Positions 44,242 to 54,248 of a DNA stretch of 64,000 bases are shown one piece after another; the first letter of the stretch is position 1; every line of letters begins with the position of its first letter. The DNA comes from Capsicum annuum (taxonomy: Eukaryota > Streptophyta > Magnoliopsida > Solanales > Solanaceae), in assembly GCF_002878395.1 (NCBI RefSeq), contig NW_025892538.1, positions 158,149-222,148 of the forward strand, written 5' to 3'. The notes under the pieces were generated by a model, which worked only from the letters and a program-made list of their open reading frames with translations, had not been told where the DNA came from and ran no database searches. A program made the translations under genes and the position numbers.

Positions 44242-44445
44242 ATGCTCATCCTAACTACCTTTGAAATCAAGGTAACATCCAATCAACATGTCCTCCAAAG
44301 TTTGGATAGTTCTCTCAGCCTGACCATCTGTCTGCGGATGAAAAATAGAACTCATATGAACTTGGGTACCAAGACCCTTCTGAAACGCTCTCCAGAACTG
44401 AGAAGTGAACTAAGCACCCCTATCCAAAATGATAGACAAGACTCT
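44242..44445 (-). pseudogene. Integrase core segment upstream of the clean frame
   Basis: In the same frame as the downstream coding: SIILDRGA (second catalytic Asp), FTSQFWRAFQKGLGTQ, HPQTDGQAERTIQTLEDML (catalytic Glu) and YLDFKGS. Two stops (at the Gln after RGA and the Trp before DEHL) interrupt. Immediately upstream the sequence switches to element leader, so the first catalytic Asp and the zinc-binding domain are absent. Confidence 0.85.
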
Positions 44446-44503
44446 ACTTAACGCGGCTTGTTAGTCTCCCTAGGACTCTCTAAACCTTAGGCTCTGATAC
44501 CAA
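44446..44503 (-). promoter_or_regulatory. Element F primer-binding site and leader stub
   Basis: On the minus strand TTGGTATCAGAGCC (44503-44490) is a perfect tRNA-iMet PBS, three bases after the LTR end. TAAGGTTTAGAGAG and GTAGAGTCTTG leader follow, then an abrupt join to integrase. Confidence 0.9.
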
Positions 44504-44506
44504 GTT

Positions 44507-46947
44507 TGTTACACCCCACAAACGGGTCCCAAAATGTCACACGGTGCTTAAGGCTACAAGTAGCCCCAAGCTAACCATTTGAGCCTTCTACTTCATATAT
44601 TATCTTACTTAGAGATAAAATGCATGAACTCAACACTGTGACATCATAAAATAAGAAATATGATGAAATACTTGGTCTGAACAAACTACAACTCAAAGAA
44701 AATCTCAAAGTGCTGATAATATGATGACTAGTATGACAAACCTCTACTACTCCAAACTAGAGAGCCATTGGGACAGGTCCCTAACTAACTCATACTCAAC
44801 TGACAAGAATTAAACAGCTACTAAATAAAATTAGAAGTCTGAGAATAACTAGTCCCAAAACATGAGGACTCACCATGGCTGATATGTAGATGGAGTGCTC
44901 GAAAGGATCACTGGTGAGGCTGAGAATGAGCACCTGAACCTACATTATGAGAATATATGGCACACAGACAAAATATGTGGGTGAGTACTTTGGGAATGTA
45001 CTGTGCATATGGGGGAGTGTGCAATTAAAATAATCAATATCATAAGCATTTATAGAAAACCTGCATGGTGTAAAACATACTCACATAGCTTGAAATAAAT
45101 ATATGCCACAAAACTCAAAAATCACCATGCTTTTACTTAAAACCTCAAATTATCATTACACCTGAAATTATTAGGGCCATAGCTTTCAAAACATTTATAC
45201 TTTCAAAACTTTGTAACTTTAAGACTAAAACTCATTGAAACTTAGAAGACTTTAGAACTTAGAGAACTTTAGAAACTTAGGGATTTTATCTTAACCGACA
45301 TAAACCATGTGAGCTACATGGAGTCCAACATCTTACCCACATTGGGGAGAGTTGTTCTATCCTTGCCATCGGATAAAACCTTAACTTTAGTGATCACTAT
45401 CTTAACCCACTTGGAGTATATCAAGAACCTACGGGGACACGTAGTTCTGGGGCATGAGACCTTGGAATCAAGCCCAACACGATGCTAAATAACACTCACT
45501 TACTTAGCTCAGAACTTTAGAAAATCCACCTTAAAATAATTCAACAATATATATATATATGTAATGGGAGCCAAAATGCATCCTCTTTACTTCAAACTCA
45601 AGAATTTGGATTTCTAACTTTACTTAAAATCAAAACTCACTTCTTGATATTCTTAAAAAAATCACTAACATCTCATTCTCAAACTCATGCTTTAACCATA
45701 AGGTTCAATTCACAACAATAGGACTTGAAATTATCAAAACATGATATAGACATTGAATTATGCAACTTAAACCGTAAATTGACAATTTAAACCATTAATA
45801 TGCATAATAATATTACAACTCAAAGCTTGGGTAAGACAGTTTCATAAAAACTCACAACATAATAACGTGATAGGAATTCTCCATGAATTTACGAAATACT
45901 TTACGAAAATATGTAACTTTTGGGCACAAGAATAAAGGGTGTTCTTTTTCAAAACCACATACCTTAAACTTGGAGTTTTCGAATGACTTTAAAAATTTTG
46001 GAAGGTTATTCATGAACTATTAGGTGTCCCTCATAGCCCTCTTAATGGCGAATTCAAATATGCAAGAATTATTGAATTCTCACGGTTGAATCTCTAGATA
46101 ATTGGGTTTTTATGTTGAAACCCTAACATTGTGGTTGAAGGTGTGCAGAGAATTTTGAGATGTTTAACTAAAGAGAAATATAATAAAATACGTTCGCTGT
46201 GGGTTATAAGTAATGGGAAGTGCAGGGAAAAGACCAAAATACCCTTACTAAACTGCTTCCCAGTTACTGAAAATCTAAGGCTAACGACATTTGTAATAGG
46301 CCGTCATACTTGTGATAAGTCGTCACAAATGTCATCACTCGGGGGATAGAATTGATGGATTTCTGTCTAAGGCTGACGACATTCGTGATAAGTCGTCACA
46401 CTTGTGATAATTTATCAAAAATGTCGTCACTGAGGGCTGGATTCAGCCTAAGGTTGACGACATTGGTGATAAGTCGTCACACTTGTGACAACTTATCACA
46501 AAATATCATCACTGGGGTGGAAATTTGCCTAAGGCTAACGACATTGGTAATAAGTCATCACACTTGTGACAACTTATCACAAAATGTCGTCAGTCAGTTT
46601 TCCAGGCTGACATGCTGGAGTAAAATGGGCATAACTTTTTGTTTCGATTTTGGATTTAGGCAAAATTAGTATAGTTGGAAAGCTAACTCAATTATCTATT
46701 TTTTGGTGGGTCATGAGCTCAGAAAGTCATAGTATAATGAGATATATACTCATTTTAAGTTGACTATACCAATATCCATCTCAAGAATTCAATCGGCAAG
46801 AAATGTTTTGATTCGTCTAATAGCTAGGACACTTTTGTGGCCTTAATACTCGTCAAGCTAGATCATGTAGATACCAAAGAACTAAATTTATTTCTAATGA
46901 TCTTGAAACAGGGTTCTGCTATTAGTTTAAATTCTTGAGGTATTACA
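44507..46947 (-). repeat. Element F 5' LTR, complete (2.44 kb)
   Basis: Minus-strand ends are TGTAATACCTCAAG (46947) and GGGGTGTAACA (44507). It contains the long-hairpin array at 46275-46607. TTAGGGTTTCAACAT leader-like sequence (minus sense, about 46125) follows that array. A block at 45470-45500 (CACCGAG-like, GTGTTGGGCTTG) and CTCAGTACATTCCC aligns with element A-type LTRs, so F is related to A and the solo LTR. Confidence 0.9.
46275..46607. repeat. Four-unit array of long hairpins in the element F LTR
   Basis: Units begin at 46275, 46367, 46448 and 46529 (92, 81, 81 and about 78 bp). In unit 3, GTGATAAGTCGTCACA (46466-46481) pairs with TGTGACAACTTATCAC (46484-46499): 15 of 16 pairs around a 2-base loop. 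In unit 2 an outer pair TGACGACATT (46374-46383) and AATGTCGTCA (46420-46429) is perfect over ten bases. Because 81 is a multiple of three, a repetitive open frame runs through it; I do not regard it as coding. Confidence 0.95.
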
Positions 46948-47971
46948 GTTAATGATCGTGAAATATGGAAATATTGAATTGATTTCTAGGCTCACTTCTA
47001 TAGATATGTGTTGAATGGATAGTATATTATCATATTGACTTGATTATGAGAATTACATCCTTACTCCATACATATTCATTCATGAGATACTACTATCATT
47101 GAGAAACACTATTTTTGAACTAAAATGAGACATTTTTATAAAAACCCTCTCAATGAATACGAGCCAAAGAGGTGAGTTGAGATTGAGATATGAGATATAA
47201 TATATGGGTTGCGAACCCCCTTAGGTATTACTTGGGATATGCAAGCTTGGTAAGTGTATATATAAACTCGTGCGATGGCTTTTACCATTCATTCCATCCA
47301 CGTTGCATTACAGTGCATTCGCATATGCACCTTTCATAACCACTTTAGTTTCCTTCACTTGTGTTAGATTCCATAAATTCTTCATGTATGTTTGTGTTGT
47401 TTTCACTTTTGTTTATATATGAAAACTATTAGTGGAGATATTGTGATCTATTGTTTGAGACTTTTCTGCTTAAGGGTGACATGCTCATAGTTTTCTTTAC
47501 ATGTATTGTTTCCTACTTTTCTCAATCGGCCTAAGTAAAAATGGACCATACTCATCACTACTATGCTCTTTCGGTGTAGATCCAATTAGGACTATTGCAG
47601 TAGCTACTTTCATTCCGATTAGAGTGATGTTGGAGGTACTAGGTGCTTTATGGATTTTAGAGCCAGATCTGAGCCTCCTCTTATTTTTCTTTATGTCTTT
47701 ATTTCATCTTTAGATAGATATATATTTTTAGATTTTAGTTGTGTACTAGATGCTCTTACACTATGACACCAGATTTTGGGGGCTTATGAAATTTATTTTA
47801 GACTTCTATTTTAATTATTTTTCATATTGGTCTGGCTTCATTCTAGAAGTCTCACCTTGGTTAATGTTATTATCAATTTTATTTTTCCTTTATTGGCTAG
47901 GATAATTGGCTTACTTATCAAGGATGAGCCACAATAATTGACATCATGACCCATTTTTGGATTGTGACAAA

Positions 47972-47984
47972 TTATTATTAGAGC
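47972..47984 (+). promoter_or_regulatory. Element E primer-binding site, decayed
   Basis: TTATTATTAGAGC follows the LTR end (GTGACA) and retains the AGAGC end of TGGTATCAGAGC. Leader resembling element D follows (GTAAGAGCGGGATGTCTAATAG). Confidence 0.65.
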
Positions 47985-48179
47985 AACTAGATTCACCAGT
48001 ATGATAAGTGTAAGAGCGGGATGTCTAATAGATTTTTGTAGATAGATACATAGACGTTTGTATCAATATTCGAGAGGCTGTAAGATATCTTTAAAAAATA
48101 CCTTTTTATTTTGATTCCTAATTGTGCGGGTTGTTCCTACCTAATATTATAAGTTGTGTTCCACTCTTTTCTGCACAGA

Positions 48180-49570
48180 AGACAAGGAATAGATCTCAAG
48201 AGGCTAAGGATGCTAATCTAGCACCTGAGAATAGAGCTCAAAAAAAAGAGGGGTAGGGGTCATGGATGGCCCATAGATATAAGAAGAATGAATGGAAATA
48301 CCCTAACTAGAGAATGCACTAGGTAGTCCTCTCTCGAGCCTGACATTATGTATTCTAGCGATGATTAGAAGATAGGGGATATGGGGCAAGCCTGGGTCCT
48401 ACAAGGCTCAGTCGACACCCCAGTGCATTAGGGTCTTTTCGTTCATCTACTGAGGCATATAGAGGGTGTTCCCTTGATTGTACCTGGTATTCCTTAGACT
48501 TTAAGTGATGTTCAAATATTAGTGCCGATATCTGCTTATGGTGTTCCTTCTTTTAGGGTACAACTATCATCTATGGTACCCCCATATATGGATTCATTAC
48601 CAGTCAAACTTACTATTTCTCCTATTTCTTTGGGTACAGTTATGTCTTTTTATTATCAGCAGACATTTAAGAGGTTTACTTGCTTAGGTCCACCTAAGCT
48701 CAGTGGAGCTATTGGCGAGGATGCCTATGAGTTCTTGATAGATTGCCAGGAGAAATTAGATAATCTTAGCACCCTTGAGTCTTATGGAGTATGTTATACT
48801 ACCTATTAATTTATGGATATGGCTAGCGATTAGTGGAGGTCATTCACCAGTTATAGGCCTTTAGATTTGCCTACTATGACTTGGACTTAGTTTTTTGTGG
48901 CCTTTTTAGAGAGGTTTAAGTCGTATAGGTTGAGATATTGGATATATTATGAGTTTGATCACGTGGAGTAGGGTAGCATGACTATTGCTGAGTATGAGGA
49001 TCATTTTCACAATTTATCTAGATATTCGGCTGCTATAATCTCCATCGAGTCTAAGAGGATTCAAAAGTTTATAAAGAGGTTAAATGGTACTTATCTATAG
49101 CTCACTGAGTCTGAGAAGATTCAAATATTTTTAAAGGGGTTAGATGGTACTTATCAGTTGTCTACAACCAAGATGGTAGTTTTAGGATTTTTAAAAGTAT
49201 TATTAAGCATGCCAAAATTACAGAGTTTGTTATCCAAGATAATCAAAAGGTGCTAAGATAGTACATCATCAGGGTGAGGCTAGTAGACATGCCTTCCAAG
49301 GTAGATATTTCTCTAGTCGAGGTTCTCTTATTTTTCATGGTAAGCCTATTCATTCTATGTTGTAGGGATCAAATAGTATACCTTTAGGTTCTGCGACTTC
49401 TGGTAGCCATGTGTCAGGTCCAATAGGTGGTGGTTCCTAAATTGGTTCTTTGGTCTAGAGTCATTCTAGTTCATCCAGAAGATATCAAATTAATTCAGGA
49501 CATAGATGATGTTTTTTATATGATAAGTTTGGGCATGTGGTTAAAAATTTCCCTCAACGTGTGTATTGAT
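48180..49570 (+). pseudogene. Gag, decayed (element E)
   Basis: The clearest part is a 96-codon stretch at 48522-48809: QQTFKRFTCLGPPKLSGAIG, EDAYEFLIDCQEKLDNL, GVCYTTY, which aligns with element D gag. Later EYEDHFHNLSRY and RIQKFIKRLNGTY continue the domain, then a 60-bp duplication (49045-49164). Near 49505-49560, RCFLYDKFGHVVKNFPQRVY is a CCHC zinc knuckle that keeps its first Cys and His but has lost the other two ligands. Confidence 0.8.
49045..49164. repeat. 60-bp in-frame tandem duplication in gag
   Basis: Units 49045-49104 and 49105-49164 share GAGTCT(A/G)AGA(G/A)GATTCAAA and GG(T)TA(A/G)ATGGTACTTATC. Length 60 keeps the frame (20 codons). Element D has one copy at the equivalent site (32140-32200). 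Confidence 0.9.
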
Positions 49571-49829
49571 CCACTCAGTAGAGTTCTCACCTTCAGTTAT
49601 GCCCTACTTTAATTTCTGCAGTGAGACATGGTTCATGGAGTAGTAGGGGTGGTTCTAGTAGTTCTACATGTTCTAGATAAAGAGGTAAGGGTGCTCGTAG
49701 AGGTAGTCATAGGATTGCTCGATCTGAGAGTGAATATGGAAAATGTTATGCCATCCCTGGGAGACCCAGGGTATAGGCTTCTAATGCAGTTATTATATAT
49801 GCCGTCCTAGTTTGCTGCATATCTGCTTC

Positions 49830-50160
49830 CTGTTATACCACCCTGAATCTACATTCTCCTAGGCATCTATATATTTTTCTTCTAGTTTTAATGTTGTGTG
49901 TGAGCCTCTAGCTATGCCTCTTCGTGTTTCTAATCTCATAACAGATACATTAGTGATGGATTGGGTGTACCAATCTTGTATGGTTACCTTTACGAGACGT
50001 GAGACTTGGGTAGACTTGATTGTCTTAGATATGATTGACATTGATGTTATCTTGGATATGGATTGGTTATCTCTTTACCATACTACTTTAGATAGTTATG
50101 CCAAGACCGTAATCTTAGTAACACTTGATGTGTTGAGGTTTTCTTGGAAGGCTATGCTTA
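49830..50160 (+). pseudogene. Aspartic protease, decayed (element E)
   Basis: The active-site region reads HPESTFS where the family has DSGSTHS, so the catalytic Asp codon is lost. Downstream CEPLAMPLRVSN, VYQSCMVTFTRRETWVDLIV and LDMIDIDVILDMDWLSLYHT match the protease core and its C-terminal part in one open frame of 131 codons (49896-50291). Confidence 0.85.
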
Positions 50161-50289
50161 ATTTGGGTCCAAAGGGTGTTATATCTTTTTTGTATGCTCA
50201 TCGCATGGTAAAGGGGGTATTTGTCTTATTAGCTTTTCTACGTGATAATAGGGTTGCTTCATTGCCTTTCATTGATTTTATACGGGCAT

Positions 50290-51110
50290 GAGTTCATGGA
50301 AGTGTTGCCTATGAATTTTCTTGGTATGCTTCTAGATCGCAATATTGATTTTCCTATTGATTTCAAGTTGGGCACCAAACCTATTTCTATTCCTCCCTAT
50401 AGGATGGCCCCAGTTGAATTAAAGTAGTAGTTATATGATTTGCTAAGTAAGGAATTTATTAGACCTAGTGTATCTTCTTGAGGTGCTCCGCTCTTATTTG
50501 TGAAGGTGGAGGATGTTTCTATGTGTATGTGAATTGATTATGGGCAGTTGAACAAAGTAATGGTTAAGAACAAATATCCTTTTTCTTGTATTGATGGTCT
50601 TTTTTACCAGCTTCAGGAAGCTTTGGTGTTTTTTAAGATTGATTTAATATTCGGGTATCACTAATTAAAGATTAGGGCTTTGGATGTTCCGAAGACAATT
50701 TTCAAACTCGATATGGTCATTATGAGTTCTTAGTCATATTCTTTGGATTGATCAGTACCCCAACAATTTCACGGAGTTGACGAATTGGGTGTTTTAAATG
50801 TCTCTCAACTCTTTTGTGATTGTATTTACAGATAACATCTTGGTTTATTCCAAAAATGAGGTCAACCATGTGAAGAATTTAAGGATTGTACTTAACAGGT
50901 TGTGTGATGAGAAGTTGTACGCCAAGTTTTTTAAGTATGAATTTTAATTGGATTTTATCTCTTTCTTTGGTGATGTGGTGACCAAAGATGGTATTACAGT
51001 TGACCTGGCCAATTTAGGGATGATTCGAGATTGGTCTATACCTATTTCACCTATCGAGATTTGGAGTTTAATTAGTTTGGTGGTGTATTATCAGCATTTT
51101 TTAGGGTTTC
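50290..51110 (+). pseudogene. Reverse transcriptase, decayed (element E)
   Basis: LDRNIDFPIDFKLGTKPISI, PPYRMAPVELK, IRPSVSS.GAPLLFVK and [13 protein letters not shown] match the N-terminal and finger motifs. The catalytic block reads FTDNILVYS (from 50825): the second Asp of the DD pair (50834-50836) is Asn. The thumb and connection part, FFGDVVTKDGITVDLANLG, IRDW and YYQHFL, lies in an open stretch from 50948. Stops are frequent elsewhere. Confidence 0.85.
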
Positions 51111-51129
51111 TTATCTATTACATCTCCTT

Positions 51130-51600
51130 TAACCAAGTTGAGTCAAAAAAATATGGTTTTTCAATGATTGGATATGTATGGGAAGAGCTTTCAAAATCTC
51201 AAAGAGTTGTTAACTTTGGCTCTTATCTTGACTTTAGCCAAGAATAATATGGGTTTTATCATGTTTTGTGATGTTTTTGGTATTAGTTTGGGTGCGTTGT
51301 TAATGTGAGAGGGTAAGGTGATTACTTATGCCTCTCTCCAGTTGAAGCCTTATGAGATAAATTATCCTACCCGTGATTTGAAGTTAGCAACCATAGTATT
51401 TGTTTTGAAGTTGTGGCGCCATTACTTGTACAGAGTTCCATGCAAGATTTTTACAGATCATCATAGCCTTCAGCACTTTTTCAGATAGGGAGATCTTAAT
51501 ATGAGGAAGCGACACTGCTTGAGTTGTCAAAGGATTATGACCTCACTATTTTGTATCATCTGGGAAAGGCAAATATGGTTGTAGATGCCTTAAGCTAGAG
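51130..51600 (+). pseudogene. RNase H, decayed (element E)
   Basis: Pieces in three frames match the domain: FNDWICMGRAF near 51160, GFIMFCDVFGISLGALLM (51250-51305), the KPYEINYPTRDLKLATIVF block (51345-51400), LWRHYLYRV, and HHSLQHFF near 51460. The Asp in FCD corresponds to a catalytic residue. Element D's hAT insertion lies at the HHSL motif; no insertion is present here. Confidence 0.8.
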
Positions 51601-51889
51601 GTCGACTAGTATGGGGAGTTTAGCACATCTCTTGACTCAGGAGTGGCCTTTAGCCTTGGAGTTTTATTCCTTAGCTAACCAGATGGTTAGCCTTGATATT
51701 TTGACACTCAAGCGCATTTAAGACTTTGTTGATTCTTGGTTTTGTTTGATAGAGTGGATTAGAACTCATCAGTTTGATAGCTAGAGTTGGAGAGTGATTT
51801 AAGATAAGGTGTTGAATAGCAAGACTAAGGATACATCTCTTGATTCAGGTAGAGTATCGAGGATTGGAGGTAGAGTCTGTGTTCCAAGA

Positions 51890-52900
51890 GTTGGTGTATA
51901 GGTGAGTTTGATTTTGGAAGAGGTACATTATTCCAAATTTTCTATCCATCCAAATGTGATTAAGATTTATCGTGCTTTGTAGCAACTTTACTGGTTGGTG
52001 GTATGAAGAAAGATGTGGTAAATTTTTTAGTTTGTTGCTTGTGTTATCAGCAGGTGAAGGTCGAGCATCAAAGATCGGGTGGTTTACTTTAGAGATTACA
52101 CATTTTTAAGTTGAAGTGGGAGTGGATTACTATAGACTTTGCGAGTAGGTTGCCTCGTACTTCTTGTGGTTCTGACCGTATTTGAGTTATCATGGATTGG
52201 TTGACCAAATCAGCCCATTTAATACCTGTTCAGATTTTCTTCAGTGCCAAGAGCTTGGCCCGTATCTATTTTTGTGAGATAGTTCGTCTTCATAGGGTAC
52301 CTGTGTCTATTATTTAGATTCTCTACATGGGGTACCTGTGTCTGTTGTTTCAAACAGAGACTCGGTGTTTACTTGTACCTTATGGAAGATATTTTAGGAA
52401 GATTTGGGCACTCAGTTAGACCTTTGCACAACTTTCCACCCTAGATTAATGGTCAGTATGAGAAGATTATTCAGGTTTTGAAGGATATGCTCCACATATG
52501 TGTTATGGACTTCGGAGGTCAATGAGAGTAGTATTTGACTTTGAAGGAGTTCACTTATAATAATGGATACTATTTGAGTGTTGAGATGTCCTCTTTTGAG
52601 ACGTTGTTGTCGATCTCCTATAGGGCAGTTTGAGACCTCAAAGGTTAGAACCCATTGTACCAACTTGTTTTGCGAGTATTTGGACAGGATTTAGGTGATT
52701 TAAGATAGGCTTTGAGTAGCCTAGAGCAGGAAAAAGAGTTATGCAGACCGTAGGATTTATTCCTTAAAGTTCGAGATTAATGATCGAGTCTTCCTTCATG
52801 TGTCGACCATGAAGGGCATGATGAGTTTTGGGAAGAGGGAAAGCTCAGTCTAAGGTATATTGGACCATGTGAGTTTTTTTAGATATTTGGGGAGGTTTCT
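51890..52900 (+). pseudogene. Integrase, decayed (element E)
   Basis: Zinc-binding part: LEEVHYSKFSIHPNVIKIY, MKKDVVNFLVCCLCYQQVKV. Core: WITIDFASRLPRTSCGSDRI with the first Asp (about 52138), then a duplicated LHRVPVSII / MGYLCLLF region where the DRG motif should be, and a weak DGQ/E region near 52450. C-terminal pieces ASIWTGFR and SYADRRIYSLKFE continue. Stops and frameshifts throughout. Confidence 0.8.
52285..52366. repeat. Diverged duplication in integrase (element E)
   Basis: CATAGGGTACCTGTGTCTAT and CATGGGGTACCTGTGTCTGT, about 38-40 bp apart, are two copies of the segment just before the second catalytic Asp. The position equals that of the exact 42-bp duplication in element D. Confidence 0.8.
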
Positions 52901-53029
52901 TATGGTTTGGCCTTACCTCCAGACTTTTTAGTCATTCATCCAGTTTTCATGTATATTTTTTGGCGCTATATTCCAAATAAGTCTCATGTGCTTCATTTTT
53001 TGTTTAGTTGGGCGAGAAGTTGACCTTTG

Positions 53030-53200
53030 TTGAGGAGCTAGTCTCTATTTTTTCTTGAAATGTTACATGATTGCTTTCTAGAGATATTCTTGTGGTTAAG
53101 ATTAGTGGAAATATCACCCTCTTAAGGAGGCTACTTGCAAGGTCGAGGCTGACATACGTAGTAGTTACCCTCAGCTTTTGATTGATTTACGTACTTTCCT
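53030..53200 (+). pseudogene. Chromodomain at pol end (element E)
   Basis: Near 53080-53180, across frameshifts, RDILVVKISGNITLL then EATCKVEADIRSSYPQLL recalls the chromodomain tail. Weakest of the three chromodomains in the D/E/C group but in the right place. Confidence 0.6.
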
Positions 53201-53243
53201 TGCCTTTTAGTTTGATGATGAACTAGATTTTAGTGGTGGATAT

Positions 53244-54248
53244 TGTAATGACCTAAATTTGTGAGTTTTTATTTTTTTTGTGTTTTGACCATTATGACAT
53301 TCCCCATAGTTGATACATGTTGTTTTTGGATTTTGGAGATAGTTAGCATGGTTCCTGGTGAGGTCAAGAACGTTTTGTGCAAGTTTGTGGTTTTTAAAGG
53401 CTTGAGAAGCCATATGGTTGACTTTGGTCAACATTCATTGTTTTAAGTGTCAGATGACAATTTAGACTGCACTAATAGATCTGAAATATCAAATTTGGGT
53501 AAGTAGCGGGGTTGGTTCTGCTTTGTAATCTTTATATCTCATTCGATCCTTCATTTGGAAAATAGTGAAAAGGGATCCTGGGGGCTAATTTGTTGAAGAC
53601 AATCATTTTTAAAAAAAATTGACGTTGTCATTGAGTTTGGAACAATGAAAATAGCTTAGTAGAATAGCTCATTTGCGTTCACGAAATTCTGATGGTTCGA
53701 TCAGAAACATGACATTTTAGCCCAAGTTGCTAATTATGCTGCTATCTAGTGTAGTTTCTTAAGAAACCAAGAACTGTTTTGCAGTAGCCGCTTTAGCAGC
53801 ATGGCATCGCTTAAGCGGTAGCCACTTTAGAGGCCAGGCATCACTTAAGTGATGGCCGCTTTAGCGGCTATGCATCGCTTAAGCGATGGTCGGCCTACTT
53901 GGCTTGGACACTTGAGCGACCTTGTAGTCACTTAAGAAATCAATTAGCCGCTTAAAATGCCATTGCATAAATAGTACATATACTCTTTTTCATGTTTTTC
54001 CTTCAATTTTGGACGTTTGAGCTTTGAATTTGGCTAATTCTTGAGGGTTTCTTCAGCTTTGAGCTTAGGAAGCTACAAAATCTAATTTCCATTATTTTTC
54101 ATCGATTATATCATTACAAACAACTTTAAATCATGATTTTAAATAGAAATGTTGGTTTTTTACCAGTAAAGTTTAAAAGAGAGTTTTCTTAGATTTGGAC
54201 CACATTTTTAACCCATTTTTATGTGAATTTTCTCCTATAAACTCCTAC
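53244..54248 (+). repeat. Element E 3' LTR, first 1.0 kb
   Basis: Starts TGTAATGACC after TTTTAGTGGTGGATAT. It stops at ACTCCTAC (54248), in the middle of the ACTCCTATAACC block that is continuous in the other LTRs, because element G begins there. The remainder is expected beyond the window. Confidence 0.85.
53745..53972. repeat. CTTAAG palindromic array (element E 3' LTR)
   Basis: Contains two perfect 14-bp palindromes, ATCACTTAAGTGAT (53840-53853) and ATCGCTTAAGCGAT (53874-53887), and GCCGCT-TT-AGCGGC (53855-53868). An ATAAATAGTACATATA promoter-like stretch follows at about 53966. Confidence 0.9.

Larger units (their letters stand above)
42809..46947 (-). mobile_element. Element F: internally deleted gypsy, GTTAA duplication
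   Basis: Exact GTTAA flanks (42804-42808 and 46948-46952) delimit a minus-strand element. From right to left: a complete 5' LTR (46947 to 44507), PBS, about 40 bases of leader, then directly the C-terminal integrase-chromodomain coding (to 43534), then the final 0.7 kb of the 3' LTR (43503 to 42809). Gag, protease, RT, RNase H, the start of integrase, the polypurine tract and most of 3' U3 are missing. The shared LTR parts differ by roughly 6% by eye, so it is among the younger insertions. Confidence 0.9.
41226..47969 (+). repeat. Element E 5' LTR, interrupted 42809-46952
   Basis: CACTTAAAATTGTGAGTTTT at 41226 aligns with the 3' LTR start region (TGTAATGACCTAAATTTGTG at 53244) with the terminal TG region mutated. 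The LTR runs to 42808, is cut by element F, and resumes from 46953 (ATGATCGTGAAATATGG) to ATTGTGACA at 47969. Confidence 0.8.
41226..54248 (+). mobile_element. Element E: chromovirus-type gypsy, split by element F
   Basis: 5' LTR 41226-47969 (with element F inside), leader, gag, protease, RT, RNase H, integrase, chromodomain, and the first kilobase of the 3' LTR (53244-54248) before element G interrupts. It is the closest relative of element D in LTR and coding sequence. The 5' LTR has lost its first bases, so no left target duplication is available. Confidence 0.85.

Noticed and set aside
46352..46669. 105-codon frame with a 27-residue peptide repeat
   Set aside because: The repeat arises because two hairpin units are 81 bp, a multiple of three. 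It is antisense to the LTR transcript and lies in U3; no protein family resemblance.
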